Source of the DNA: Paenisporosarcina indica
Lineage (GTDB): Bacteria; Bacillota; Bacilli; Bacillales_A; Planococcaceae
Assembly: GCF_001939075.1 (NCBI RefSeq)
Contig: NZ_MPTA01000002.1
Location: 682,001 to 746,000, forward strand
Direction of reading: 5' to 3'
Length of the DNA stretch: 64,000 nucleotides
The notes beneath the pieces were generated by a model that was not told the origin of the DNA, did no database searches, and saw only the letters and a program-made list of their open reading frames with translations. Shown here piece after piece: positions 17,833-26,057 of the stretch (positions within the stretch are counted from its first letter, which is position 1; each line of letters opens with the position of its first letter). A program made the position numbers and the translations under genes.

Positions 17833-17874
17833 CCCGACCTTTTCTTTGCTTATTACTATATGAAAATCTTTCTA

Positions 17875-17897
17875 AATTGTCAACAAAGTTGACAATT
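17875..17897. promoter_or_regulatory. MarR operator 1
   Basis: AATTGTCAAC, spacer AAA, GTTGACAATT: a perfect 10-bp inverted repeat in the marR-carD divergent region. Confidence 0.75.
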
Positions 17898-17923
17898 ATT
17901 GAAAAATACAATAAAATAAAGTA

Positions 17924-17946
17924 TATTGTAAACTAAGTTGACGATT
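17924..17946. promoter_or_regulatory. MarR operator 2
   Basis: TATTGTAAAC, spacer TAA, GTTGACGATT: an imperfect copy of operator 1 with the same 10-3-10 spacing, centred about 49 bases away and just upstream of the CarD-like ribosome site. Confidence 0.65.
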
Positions 17947-17968
17947 TTAAAGATAGGTGGTAATTATT

Positions 17969-18520
17969 ATGTTTAACATTGGAGATGTAATTATCTATTC
18001 AATACATGGCTTGTGCCAAATTGATAATATATGTGAAAAAACTTTTTCTGATGGAACCAGAACCTATTATGATTTGCATCCTGTTGGACAGTCAAATTTA
18101 ACAATTAGTATCCCTGTCGATAATGATAAAGTGGTTATGCTTAAGTTGTTGAATCGTGAAGAGGCTGAAGAAATTTTACAATCCTTTAGACTTCCAGGTA
18201 CGAGTTGGATAGAAGACTTAAGACTGCGTAATAAGAAATATCGCATTACGGTAAAAACAGGAAACCGAACAGAGATTGCTCTAGTAATTAATACGTTGAT
18301 GCGGAAAAAACTTGAACTTAGCATGCAAAATATGAAACTTCCTGATCAAGATCTTACACTTTTAAATACCATACAAACTTTATTGTTTACAGAGATAGCC
18401 CATGCTTTGGATTGCTCGATCGAAGAAATAATCAAAAAGGTTAATAACATGGTAAGTGAGAATTCTACATCTCCCGATGATACCTATGCCGCGGTGTCCA
18501 ACACAATCCTGAAAGTATAA
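17969..18520 (+). CDS. CarD-family transcription factor
   Basis: This protein (183 aa) begins MFNIGDVIIYSIHGLCQIDNI, the Tudor-like RNA-polymerase interaction domain shared by CarD and transcription-repair coupling factor. The helical C-terminal part from about residue 60 contains the DNA-contacting region. ATG 17969 is chosen since AGGTGG lies just before it. CarD proteins bind the polymerase beta subunit and stabilise open complexes. Here the gene appears to be under a MarR-type repressor, which would tie its level to a chemical signal. The C-terminus (helices near 130-183) is longer than in minimal CarD proteins. Confidence 0.85.
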   Translation: MFNIGDVIIYSIHGLCQIDNICEKTFSDGTRTYYDLHPVGQSNLTISIPVDNDKVVMLKLLNREEAEEILQSFRLPGTSWIEDLRLRNKKYRITVKTGNRTEIALVINTLMRKKLELSMQNMKLPDQDLTLLNTIQTLLFTEIAHALDCSIEEIIKKVNNMVSENSTSPDDTYAAVSNTILKV

Positions 18521-18567
18521 ACAATCACGTTGGTTTTAATTAATGTGATTGTTTTTGACACAAGGGA
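18520..18567 (+). terminator. Terminator after carD, matching the right half of the MITE-like repeat
   Basis: AACAATCACGTT / AATGTGATTGTT with a T5 tail ends the CarD transcript. The sequence AACAATCACGTT...GTGATTGTTTTTGACACA is shared with the repeats at 42951 and 44864. Confidence 0.8.
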
Positions 18568-18677
18568 GAAACACTAATTTTAATCAGGTTTCTGTAGTAT
18601 GTTCGTGCGTAATCTCTGTTACTATAACCTTAAAAAAACTTACCGATGACCATTCCTTGGCATGAATAAATATAAAT

Positions 18678-18720
18678 AAGCCACTTTTATCAGCTTTAGC
18701 ATGATGGAAGTGGCTTTTAA
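18678..18720 (+). terminator. Second terminator-like hairpin
   Basis: AAGCCACTT (18678-18686) pairs with AAGTGGCTT (18708-18716) around a 21-base loop, followed by TT. Confidence 0.5.
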
Positions 18721-18774
18721 TGATATTCATTTGTAGTGGATAGATTTTATGCATTTAAGCACAGGTATCTGTCA

Positions 18775-18811
18775 AAAAAGGAGGAAGCAAGAGAACCGTC
18801 CCCTTGCTTCC
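18775..18811 (-). terminator. Terminator of the catechol operon, copy of the GGACGGTTCT repeat
   Basis: On the leftward strand GGAAGCAAG, the 11-base loop GGGACGGTTCT-like core, and CTTGCTTCC form a 9-bp stem followed by TCCTTTTTT. It overlaps the thiolase stop codon. The same core occurs at 26058, 26398 and 27105. Confidence 0.75.
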
Positions 18812-20004
18812 TAAGCTTGCATATTTTCCACAATTGTTGCGATCCCTAATCCACCTGCGATACATAAGGTCACCGCGCCATATTTCTTACCAGTACGCTC
18901 TAGTTCATGTATCAATTTCGTCAGTAAAATGGCACCTGTTGCACCAATTGGATGACCCATTGCAATGGCTCCTCCATTCGGATTTACTTTTCCAACATCT
19001 ATTCCTAACTCATTTACGCATGCAACAGCTTGTGCTGCGAAAGCTTCGTTAAGCTCTACAACATCTAAATCGGCCATTGTTAAATTCGTTTGTTTCAATG
19101 CTTTCAACATTGAATAGACAGGGCCCATCCCCATCAATTCTGGTGAGCAACCAACAGAAGCTTGAGCTAGAATACGCGCTTTTGGCTTATATCCACGTTT
19201 CAATGCTTCGTCTTCAGACATTACTAACAATGCAGCTGCTCCATCGTTTCGGCCACTCGCATTTCCGGCAGTTACTGTACCACCTTCTTTAAAAACAGGC
19301 TTCAATCCTGCCAACTTCTCCAATGTTGTTTCGCGTGGATGCTCATCCACTTTAAACTCAATAATTCCTTTACGTGTTTTCACAGGATAAGGAGCAATTT
19401 CTTTCTCAAAATACCCTTTTTCTATCGCATTTTTCGCTTTTTCTTGACTAATCAATGCGAATTCATCCTGAGCTCCACGAGATATCCCATACTTCTCTGC
19501 AACATTTTCTGCAGTAATCCCCATATTCAAATCCCCGTAAACTTCTCTTGGTTGTGATCCAGGTTGACTTGCAGTATTCGGATCTTTCAACGAGACATCT
19601 CCAGACTTTGTGCCGAATCGAACCCCATTCACATAATAGGGTGCTGTACTCATCGACTCTGCCCCGCCTGCAATAATAATGTCACTTAGCCCTGTTTGAA
19701 TTTGTTGGGCTGCTGAATTCACGGCTTGTACACCAGATCCACACTGACGATGAACCGTGTAGCCAGGCACTTCTACTGGAATTCCAGCACGAAGCATCGC
19801 AACCCTTGCTAAGTTTGATGCATCTGCACTTTGTTTGGCTTGTCCTAAAATAACTTCTTCAACTGCACTTTTATCCAACTCTGTACGGCGTACCAACTCT
19901 GAAATGACATGAGACCCAAGGAAATCCACTGTTTCATTTCCTATGCTGCCTCCAAGCTTCCCAATAGCTGTACGCACCGCATCTACGATTACTACATTTT
20001 TCAA
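18811..20004 (-). CDS. Thiolase (acetyl-CoA or 3-oxoadipyl-CoA thiolase)
   Basis: This thiolase-superfamily enzyme (397 aa from the TTG at 20004) should carry out the last step of the beta-ketoadipate route, splitting 3-oxoadipyl-CoA into succinyl-CoA and acetyl-CoA. Catalytic motifs are the nucleophile Cys88 in HRQCGSG, NEAFAAQ, GHPIGATGA, and the second Cys in CIAGGLG near the C-terminus. The TTG start yields the usual MKNVVIVDAVRTAIGK beginning, with GAGGGATG upstream; an ATG at 20028 would overlap the previous gene. Sequence alone does not separate PcaF from acetoacetyl-CoA thiolase; operon position favours the former. Confidence 0.88.
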   Translation of the reverse strand: MKNVVIVDAVRTAIGKLGGSIGNETVDFLGSHVISELVRRTELDKSAVEEVILGQAKQSADASNLARVAMLRAGIPVEVPGYTVHRQCGSGVQAVNSAAQQIQTGLSDIIIAGGAESMSTAPYYVNGVRFGTKSGDVSLKDPNTASQPGSQPREVYGDLNMGITAENVAEKYGISRGAQDEFALISQEKAKNAIEKGYFEKEIAPYPVKTRKGIIEFKVDEHPRETTLEKLAGLKPVFKEGGTVTAGNASGRNDGAAALLVMSEDEALKRGYKPKARILAQASVGCSPELMGMGPVYSMLKALKQTNLTMADLDVVELNEAFAAQAVACVNELGIDVGKVNPNGGAIAMGHPIGATGAILLTKLIHELERTGKKYGAVTLCIAGGLGIATIVENMQA

Positions 20005-20008
20005 GATT

Positions 20009-21127
20009 TCATCCCTCGCTTCTCGCATAATGCATCACTTTTTCGCGGTCGATTTCCATACCAAAACCAGGTCCTGTTGGAATGATCACTTCAAAGTTTT
20101 CATATTGCATGTCATTCACCGTAATATTGTCCTTGAACAATAAAGGACCGAAAATCTCTGTGCCAAATTTCATTTCTGGAATAGTTGCGTATAACTGTGC
20201 ACAAATAGCCGTACCTAAACTAGATTCGATCATCGTACCTCCATACAAACCAAGTCCGGCAGCTTCCGCAATGCCAGCTACTTTCTTCGTCTGAGTTAAT
20301 CCACCTGCTTTACAAGGCTTAAGCGCGATACAATTTCCTGCACGGTGTTTCGCAATTTGGAATACATCCTGCACACTGTTTGCCGCTTCATCTGCCATAA
20401 TAGGCACTTTAAATCTAGTAGTGAGTCTTGCCATGCCTTCATAATTCCACGTAGGAAGTGGCTGCTCAACCATTGAAACACCACCGTCTTCTAATGCAGC
20501 GATACAATAATTTGCCGTATCCTCATCCCAAGCTTGATTGACATCGACGGTAATTCGTGCCCGATCTCCAACAGCTGCCTTAATCTTTCGAACATGTTCC
20601 ACATTTTTAAACGGATCGCCCTTACCTATTTTCAACTTAAAAATATTGTGGCGTTTTTGATTCAAGAATTCTTGTGCTTCTTCAATATCTGTTTCTGTTT
20701 TCCCACTTGCTAGCGTCCAAGCGATTGGCAATGAAGTATGGATTTGACCTCCAAATAATTCGAATGCTGGTACCCCTTTACTTCTCGCTGCTAAGTCGAT
20801 AATAGCTGTTTCTACAACCGTTTTGGCAAAATTATTCCCTCGCACTAACTTCGAGACTTCAAACATAATCTTATCGAAGTGAACTGGATCTTTTCCAATC
20901 ACTAAAGGAGCAATATACGTATCAATATTTGCTTTAATCGCTTCGGGTGTTGACTCCCCATAAGAAGCACCACCAATCGTCGCTACCTCTGACCATCCTT
21001 CTTGACCTTCCTCATCCGTCACACGCCCAACGACAATCGCTTGTGACACGATTGTATGCATCGCCAATTGATGTGGACGAATTGTCGGTAAATCCAGGAT
21101 ATATACATCGAACGAACGTATCTTCAT
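20009..21127 (-). CDS. catB: Muconate cycloisomerase (enolase superfamily)
   Basis: This enzyme (372 aa) should convert cis,cis-muconate to muconolactone. It belongs to the muconate-lactonising subgroup of the enolase superfamily. Catalytic Lys166 is in FKLKIG; metal ligands lie in VDVNQAW, VEQPL and MADEAAN; and the second Lys is in ALKPCKAGGL. ATG 21127 is used, although an in-frame TTG two codons earlier is possible. It lies 20 bases after the CoA-transferase beta gene and 4 bases before the thiolase start. It is the direct next step after the catechol dioxygenase at 24292. Confidence 0.9.
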   Translation of the reverse strand: MKIRSFDVYILDLPTIRPHQLAMHTIVSQAIVVGRVTDEEGQEGWSEVATIGGASYGESTPEAIKANIDTYIAPLVIGKDPVHFDKIMFEVSKLVRGNNFAKTVVETAIIDLAARSKGVPAFELFGGQIHTSLPIAWTLASGKTETDIEEAQEFLNQKRHNIFKLKIGKGDPFKNVEHVRKIKAAVGDRARITVDVNQAWDEDTANYCIAALEDGGVSMVEQPLPTWNYEGMARLTTRFKVPIMADEAANSVQDVFQIAKHRAGNCIALKPCKAGGLTQTKKVAGIAEAAGLGLYGGTMIESSLGTAICAQLYATIPEMKFGTEIFGPLLFKDNITVNDMQYENFEVIIPTGPGFGMEIDREKVMHYARSEG

Positions 21128-21147
21128 CTTCAACCAACTCTCCTCAT

Positions 21148-21786
21148 TTACTCAGCGAAATTAGCTTCTGTTTTCTCTCGTACTTCTTCTATTGTTACTC
21201 CTGGCATTAACTCTACTAGCTTCAATTGCTTATCCACCACTTCAAACACAGCTAATTCTGTGAAAATCATATCCACACTTCGGGTGGACGTAATCGGATA
21301 TGTGCATTCTTTTAATAGTTTGCTACTCCCGTCCTTCGACGTATGACTCATCGTCACAAAGACTTTTTTCGCACCAACTAACAAATCCATCGCACCGCCG
21401 ACGCCCATAATATTCTTGCCAGGAACAGCCCAATTGGCTATCACACCGGTTTGATCCACTTGCAGGGCACCTAAAATGGCGACATCCACATGTCCACCAC
21501 GAATCATCGCAAACGAATCCGAACTATTGAAATACGATGCACCAATGGCTTCTCCAACTGGTAACTTTCCAGCGTTCACAAGATTAGGATCGATTTCCTC
21601 TGCTTCCACATCTGTGACTCCAAGTAATCCGTTTTCCGTATGTAGGTAAATATCCTCCGCATCCAAATACTCTGCAACTAAAGTGGGAATACCGATCCCC
21701 AAGTTAACAACGCAAGGACCTTCCAGCTCTTGAGCTACACGCTTTGCAATTACATGCTGCATATCTGTTTTACTCGTCTTAGTCAT
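21148..21786 (-). CDS. 3-oxoadipate CoA-transferase, beta subunit
   Basis: This subunit (212 aa) carries the active-site glutamate in the TENGLLG motif near residue 52, followed by the GGAMDLLVGAKKV stretch near 130. With the alpha subunit it moves CoA from succinyl-CoA to 3-oxoadipate. Its ATG overlaps the alpha stop codon by 4 bases (ATGA), indicating coupled translation and a fixed ratio. Subunits of acetoacetate CoA-transferase (ScoB/AtoA) look alike; the catechol context favours PcaJ/CatJ. Confidence 0.9.
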   Translation of the reverse strand: MTKTSKTDMQHVIAKRVAQELEGPCVVNLGIGIPTLVAEYLDAEDIYLHTENGLLGVTDVEAEEIDPNLVNAGKLPVGEAIGASYFNSSDSFAMIRGGHVDVAILGALQVDQTGVIANWAVPGKNIMGVGGAMDLLVGAKKVFVTMSHTSKDGSSKLLKECTYPITSTRSVDMIFTELAVFEVVDKQLKLVELMPGVTIEEVREKTEANFAE

Positions 21787-22469
21787 CTATTCACAACTCC
21801 TTCCTTCGTTAATACTTGTTGTGCTTCGATTATCACGTCCACATATAAAAATGGAGTAACAATTTCTTCTGGATTTAACTCACCAGGCTGAACAATTTCA
21901 TCCACTTCTACAATTACTTTTTTTGCGGCCGTTGCCATCAATGGATTAAAATTACGAGCCGTTTTGTAGTAAACCAAATTCCCAAGTGTATCCGCTTTAT
22001 GTGCACGTATTAAAGCTACATCTGCACGAATTGCTTTTTCGAAAATATACGTCACGCCATCTATTTCCCGTTCTTCTTTTCCTTTTCCAAGGTCGGTTCC
22101 AGCACCAGTAGTCGTATAATAGCCCCCGAGGCCTGCCCCACCTGCACGTAATGATTCCGCTAATGTACCTTGAGGAAGTAATTCCAACTCTATTTCCCCT
22201 TTCTGATACTTGTCACCCACATCACGATTACTTGTAAAATAAGAGCCTATACCTTTTTTAATCTTGTTTTGATTTAACAAAATACCTAAACCTTTACCTG
22301 ATTCTCCGAGATTATTACTGACAATTGTTAAATCTTTTACATCCTTTTCCGTTAAACCCTCTATCAATGAAAGCGGTGCTCCTACTAATCCGAAACCACC
22401 AACTAATACCGTATTTCCAGATTCCACACAGGATAGAGCATCCTGAATACTATTTGTAATTTTAGACAT
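21783..22469 (-). CDS. 3-oxoadipate CoA-transferase, alpha subunit
   Basis: This subunit (228 aa) begins with a conserved glycine-rich CoA loop, VLVGGFGLVGAP near residues 20-31, and includes GAGTDLGKGKEERE near 120, typical of family I CoA-transferase alpha chains. ATG 22469 has AAGGAGGGG upstream. It lies between the carboxymuconolactone-decarboxylase-like gene and its beta partner in the operon. Its substrate pair is inferred as succinyl-CoA and 3-oxoadipate. Confidence 0.9.
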   Translation of the reverse strand: MSKITNSIQDALSCVESGNTVLVGGFGLVGAPLSLIEGLTEKDVKDLTIVSNNLGESGKGLGILLNQNKIKKGIGSYFTSNRDVGDKYQKGEIELELLPQGTLAESLRAGGAGLGGYYTTTGAGTDLGKGKEEREIDGVTYIFEKAIRADVALIRAHKADTLGNLVYYKTARNFNPLMATAAKKVIVEVDEIVQPGELNPEEIVTPFLYVDVIIEAQQVLTKEGVVNR

Positions 22470-22481
22470 ACATGCCCCTCC

Positions 22482-23204
22482 TTATCTTTCAGTTATTTTT
22501 AATGAATCACTAAGCTCGAACCACGATGGAATGCCTGCTGTTAAAATACAAATATAGCCGACATCTGCTAAATCAGCTTCTGAAGCTCCTGCTTTCCGCG
22601 CTTTTTCCATCCACGCTGCCGCCTCTGCTCCGCGAAGTTGTGTCGTATAATTTCCAACCATGCTCAAATGCTTCAAACGAGTCGATACTTGCCCATTACT
22701 CATCAGCTTTTCTTCAATCTTCGTTTCGTCCCCACCTTGAATTACTGAAAGAGACTCTTTTAAGAAGGTTGTATCTTCGTTTCCTAACCACGTAATCATT
22801 GTGTCAAACAACTCTTCTACTGTTTTAGGATCCTTCGCTGGTTGCGCCACTTGAACACCTTTTAGCTCAAGTGCATATGCAAGTGCCTCCAGGGAAACCT
22901 TAAGAGCTTCGTTACCGCCATACAAATATGCAACTAAAAAGTATTCCACAATTTCAGGAATCGTCGAACCAAAATCGATCGCCCCTTTCGTATGGTAAAG
23001 CATACTTCTTGGATACAATCTTGCCGCATTCATAGTCGCGATTAGTACATCTTTCTCCTTACGAGTAAGCGACCCATCTTGCATGATTTCACCACGAATT
23101 GCTGTATAATGATCCAGCACAACTGGACTATAATCATGCATTTTTTGGACCCATCCTGGAACCTCATCGTATACTTGTTTAAAATACTCCAAGCCTTTAC
23201 TCAT
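22482..23204 (-). CDS. Carboxymuconolactone-decarboxylase-like protein (double domain)
   Basis: This protein (240 aa) holds two AhpD/CMD-like helical modules, roughly residues 20-110 and 125-235. PcaC-type carboxymuconolactone decarboxylases are about 130 aa with a single module. The first module has ARLYPRSMLYHTKGAIDFG; no CxxC redox pair is present, so it is not an AhpD peroxidase partner. The stop codon of the enol-lactonase abuts its ATG. In a catechol operon the step between catB and the enol-lactonase is normally an isomerase (CatC), and no catC-like gene is seen, so this protein may fill that role. That role is inference. Confidence 0.72.
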   Translation of the reverse strand: MSKGLEYFKQVYDEVPGWVQKMHDYSPVVLDHYTAIRGEIMQDGSLTRKEKDVLIATMNAARLYPRSMLYHTKGAIDFGSTIPEIVEYFLVAYLYGGNEALKVSLEALAYALELKGVQVAQPAKDPKTVEELFDTMITWLGNEDTTFLKESLSVIQGGDETKIEEKLMSNGQVSTRLKHLSMVGNYTTQLRGAEAAAWMEKARKAGASEADLADVGYICILTAGIPSWFELSDSLKITER

Positions 23205-24041
23205 CTAGTTCACCCCATTCAAGAATTTTTCAATATAGCCATTGATGTCCTCACGCTCTTCAAACACCATTGTGTAGTGATTGCAATCGGATATAACCGT
23301 TTCCAAACTAGTTGCATATTGCTGTGTTTCTTCATAATCTTCTAAGAAAAACAGTGGTCCCATCGAACCAATACTGCCCTTTGCATACACTAGAAGTACC
23401 GGACAGTCGATTTTCGGAAAATTCTCTTTCGGACTAAATGTATAGAAACTATCAAAATCTGCCACAATACGAGATTCTGTTGATTTGTTCTCCCAATGAT
23501 CACCTGTATCTCCAACTTCATATTCCACCGTGTCTTGTAACGTATCATTCCAAGAAATACCTAGGTTTGCATAGATTTTTTTAATTTCTTCTGCATAATG
23601 AGCTTTGGAAGTAAACTCTCTACTGATTCTTCCTAAAGAAGGCTGAACAATTCCCCGCTGATGTTCCGTTGCTTTCGCAGCCCCATCCAATAAAACCAAA
23701 GCCTGCACTGACTCTAACTTGCTTGCAACGATCGAGGAGATAAAAGCACCCATCGAATATCCTAATAGAATTGGATTTTCTATCTCTAACTCAGCGATCA
23801 AGCCTAAAATATCATCTGCATGCTTGAAAATAGAAGTTTCTGCATCAGTCTCTGCACTATTTCCACGACCTCTTAAATCTACCGATATAAAACGGTAATC
23901 TCCTTTAAACTTCTCAGCATAGTAGTGCATGTTCTTATGAGTACCTGTAAGCCCATGAATGGCAATAATCGGTCCTTTTTCACCCGGATAATCCGCTACT
24001 TGTATGTCATTCCCGTTCACATTCACTTTATATAACTCCAT
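23205..24041 (-). CDS. 3-oxoadipate enol-lactonase-like alpha/beta hydrolase
   Basis: This alpha/beta hydrolase (278 aa) has the oxyanion-hole HGLTGTHKN near residue 29, DLRGRGNS near 55-62, nucleophile Ser96 in GYSMG, a late acid in DCPVLLVYAKG, and a catalytic His in DCNHYTM near 250. Enol-lactonases open 3-oxoadipate enol-lactone. ATG 24041 follows GGAGGGGC. It opens the downstream part of the catechol operon, 250 bases after catA, separated by a terminator and a GC-rich repeat. Confidence 0.82.
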   Translation of the reverse strand: MELYKVNVNGNDIQVADYPGEKGPIIAIHGLTGTHKNMHYYAEKFKGDYRFISVDLRGRGNSAETDAETSIFKHADDILGLIAELEIENPILLGYSMGAFISSIVASKLESVQALVLLDGAAKATEHQRGIVQPSLGRISREFTSKAHYAEEIKKIYANLGISWNDTLQDTVEYEVGDTGDHWENKSTESRIVADFDSFYTFSPKENFPKIDCPVLLVYAKGSIGSMGPLFFLEDYEETQQYATSLETVISDCNHYTMVFEEREDINGYIEKFLNGVN

Positions 24042-24094
24042 AATGCCCCTCCATTTCTACCTTTTGTATGTAAAACAATCCCATTCCTATTAAG

Positions 24095-24210
24095 AAATGC
24101 GCAAAGCGCCACTCTAGCCCGACGCCGGCGCTGGAAGGGTCGATTCGAAAGCTTGCTTTCGCATGAGAGCCTGAAGCTTAGGTGCGGGCTGGCGCTTGGA
24201 GCTAGACATA
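24095..24210. repeat. GC-rich dispersed repeat with inverted ends
   Basis: This stretch is far richer in GC than its surroundings. The ends GCGCAAAGCGCC and GGCGCTTGGAGCTAGAC are of the kind found in the dispersed 'TCTAGCTCCAGCGCC' repeats of bacilli; this assignment is from memory. Inside are short inverted repeats (GAAAGC/GCTTTC, GGCTC/GAAGCTTAG). It separates catA from the rest of the operon. Confidence 0.6.
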
Positions 24211-24246
24211 ATATCACCGGAAACTATTTACTTTCTTGTCTATTAT

Positions 24247-24282
24247 CAAAAATAGCTGTCAAGATTGCTCGACAGCTATGGA
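24247..24282 (-). terminator. Terminator of catA
   Basis: ATAGCTGTC (24252-24260) and GACAGCTAT (24271-24279) form a 9-bp stem followed on the leftward strand by TTTTTG, 12 bases after the catA stop. Confidence 0.8.
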
Positions 24283-24291
24283 ATGCACGAA

Positions 24292-25062
24292 TTATTCAGT
24301 TCGCATGATGAAGTTCAACGAAGCTTCTTTATAGTCACCTTTGTCAACTAGTTTTGTAGTAAGGGATGAGCGAACACCACTTGCAACATCTGTTTCTAAC
24401 CATTTATCTCCTTCAAAGAAAACTTGCGTGATCAAAGTTTCATGACCTTCGTGATCGAATTTGATATGGATATGAGCTGGACGATAAGCATGGTAGCCAG
24501 CTGCAAAAGTGAATTCACCAGTAGGACCAGTCGTTGGAATTTGATAAGGAATAGGTACAATAGACTCTACTTCAAAATCTCCATTTTCATCCGTAAAGAA
24601 TTGACCTCTTAAATTGAATTCCGGTGCAGTTGAATCATAGTTTGAATACAATCCATCTGCATCATCTTGCCACCACTCAACTTTTGTTTTTCCAATAGGA
24701 CCATTTACTGAACTGACATTACCGGAGAATTTTAATTTATCTCCTGGCTCATCTGCTCTTTGTGGAATAACAACTTTAGAGCCCTCTAGTAAAGGTGAAT
24801 TCTCTTCGTAGTAAGGTCCTAATAATGAAGGCTCAGTACCTGGAGAGTTTTTATATTTTGCTTCTAATACGTATGTTTCAACGAACACATCTAGGAACAA
24901 CGGAATCTCTCCACTTCTACCCAATCGATCCGCCCATTTTACAAAGTTCGTATACTCTTCATGATTGAATTGTTGCTCATCCAAGAAAGCTTTCATATGT
25001 TTTACAAAACCTTCGTATGCCTCTAATACACGTGCGTTCTTTACAGCTGTTTCCATCATCAT
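24292..25062 (-). CDS. catA: Catechol 1,2-dioxygenase
   Basis: This intradiol ring-cleavage dioxygenase (256 aa) opens catechol to cis,cis-muconate. All four non-haem iron ligands are visible: Tyr139 in GLYSNYD, Tyr173 in IPYQIP, and His197/His199 in RPAHIH. The N-terminal 70 residues form the helical linker typical of catechol-type rather than protocatechuate-type enzymes. Several ATGs follow AAGGGGG; 25062 gives 5-base spacing and 25059 gives 8. It has its own terminator, so it may be expressed separately from the downstream lactone genes. It is divergent from an IclR-family regulator. Confidence 0.93.
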   Translation of the reverse strand: MMMETAVKNARVLEAYEGFVKHMKAFLDEQQFNHEEYTNFVKWADRLGRSGEIPLFLDVFVETYVLEAKYKNSPGTEPSLLGPYYEENSPLLEGSKVVIPQRADEPGDKLKFSGNVSSVNGPIGKTKVEWWQDDADGLYSNYDSTAPEFNLRGQFFTDENGDFEVESIVPIPYQIPTTGPTGEFTFAAGYHAYRPAHIHIKFDHEGHETLITQVFFEGDKWLETDVASGVRSSLTTKLVDKGDYKEASLNFIMRTE

Positions 25063-25197
25063 CATTTCCCCCTTGATTTTGTTTGTTTTCTCGTCCCCAA
25101 GTTGTATCAATTCACCCATGTAAACGCATTCATATTTCCGCAAAAAAATTTTAATCTTTACTTATTGAAATAGTACTTGAAAAGTAACTATTAATAA

Positions 25198-25214
25198 TGT
25201 ACGGTATACGTACA
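25198..25214. promoter_or_regulatory. Candidate operator of the catechol regulator
   Basis: TGTACG, spacer GTATA, CGTACA: a perfect 6-bp inverted repeat midway between catA and the divergent iclR gene, with a further half-site (CGTACA) at about 25229. Confidence 0.5.
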
Positions 25215-25262
25215 TCACTTCTTTATTCGTACAAGTTCATTTTAACATAGGGGGCTATATCT

Positions 25263-26057
25263 TTGTCAACAGAACAATTAGATAATTTTAAAGAATCAGG
25301 TGACTTCATCCAATCATTAGATCGAGGACTACAGGTAATTCAAGCGTTTTCCCAAAATAACAAAGCTTTAAAGATTAGCGATGTTTCTAAAATTACAGGC
25401 CTTAGTAGACCCACTGCTCGCAGAATCTTACTGACACTGGAGCATCTCGGCTTTGCAGAATCAAGTAATGGAGTATTCTCCCTTACTGCTCGCACACTTT
25501 CACTCGGCTATACCTATTTATCATCTAATAACAAATGGAACATCGCCCACTCGTTCATGCGTGATTTTGTCAATAAAACCGGAGAATCCTGTTCTATTTC
25601 TATATTAGATGGAACAGATATTATCTACGTCGCACGTGTCTCTACTAAGCGCATTATGTCCATCAACTTAGACGTCGGATCTAAGTTACCAGCATACGCA
25701 ACATCCATGGGCCATGTATTACTGGCAAACTTACCTAAAGAAGAGCTAGAAAAATACCTAACCAGTTTAAACCTCGAAAAATTTACTGATAAAACGATAC
25801 TCGATAAAGACCAATTGCGTATCACATTGGAAGACGTTCTTGAAAAAAACTGGGGAGGCGTCGACCAACAGTTTGAAGAAGGACTACGGTCCATCGCAGT
25901 TCCACTACGAGATGCGAATGGGAAAGTAATCGCGGCCATCAACTGCTCCGTCCATGCAGGCAGAATCTCTAAAGAAGTAATTACAAATGAGTTCCTACCA
26001 CTTCTCCAAGAATATGCTGAAAGAATTAGTGAAGCGATGGCAATCACAAATAGATAA
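25263..26057 (+). CDS. IclR-family regulator of the catechol operon (PcaR/CatR type)
   Basis: This protein (264 aa) starts with TTG at 25263, behind AGGGGG. It opens with a tail and FIQSLDRGLQVIQAF, a signature of the PcaR/PobR/CatR-type IclR subgroup for aromatic catabolism. The helix-turn-helix spans about residues 35-75 and the effector domain 90-260 (SISILDGTDIIYVARV, GLRSIAVPLRDANGKV). It is divergent from catA, so it likely activates the catechol genes with muconate or a similar inducer. It is longer and only distantly related to the IclR protein at 3365. A repeat element with terminator potential follows its stop at once. Confidence 0.9.
   Translation: MSTEQLDNFKESGDFIQSLDRGLQVIQAFSQNNKALKISDVSKITGLSRPTARRILLTLEHLGFAESSNGVFSLTARTLSLGYTYLSSNNKWNIAHSFMRDFVNKTGESCSISILDGTDIIYVARVSTKRIMSINLDVGSKLPAYATSMGHVLLANLPKEELEKYLTSLNLEKFTDKTILDKDQLRITLEDVLEKNWGGVDQQFEEGLRSIAVPLRDANGKVIAAINCSVHAGRISKEVITNEFLPLLQEYAERISEAMAITNR

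Noticed and set aside
24023-24217. Leftward 64-aa frame over the GC-rich repeat
   Set aside because: It is made by repeat sequence, not by a conserved protein.
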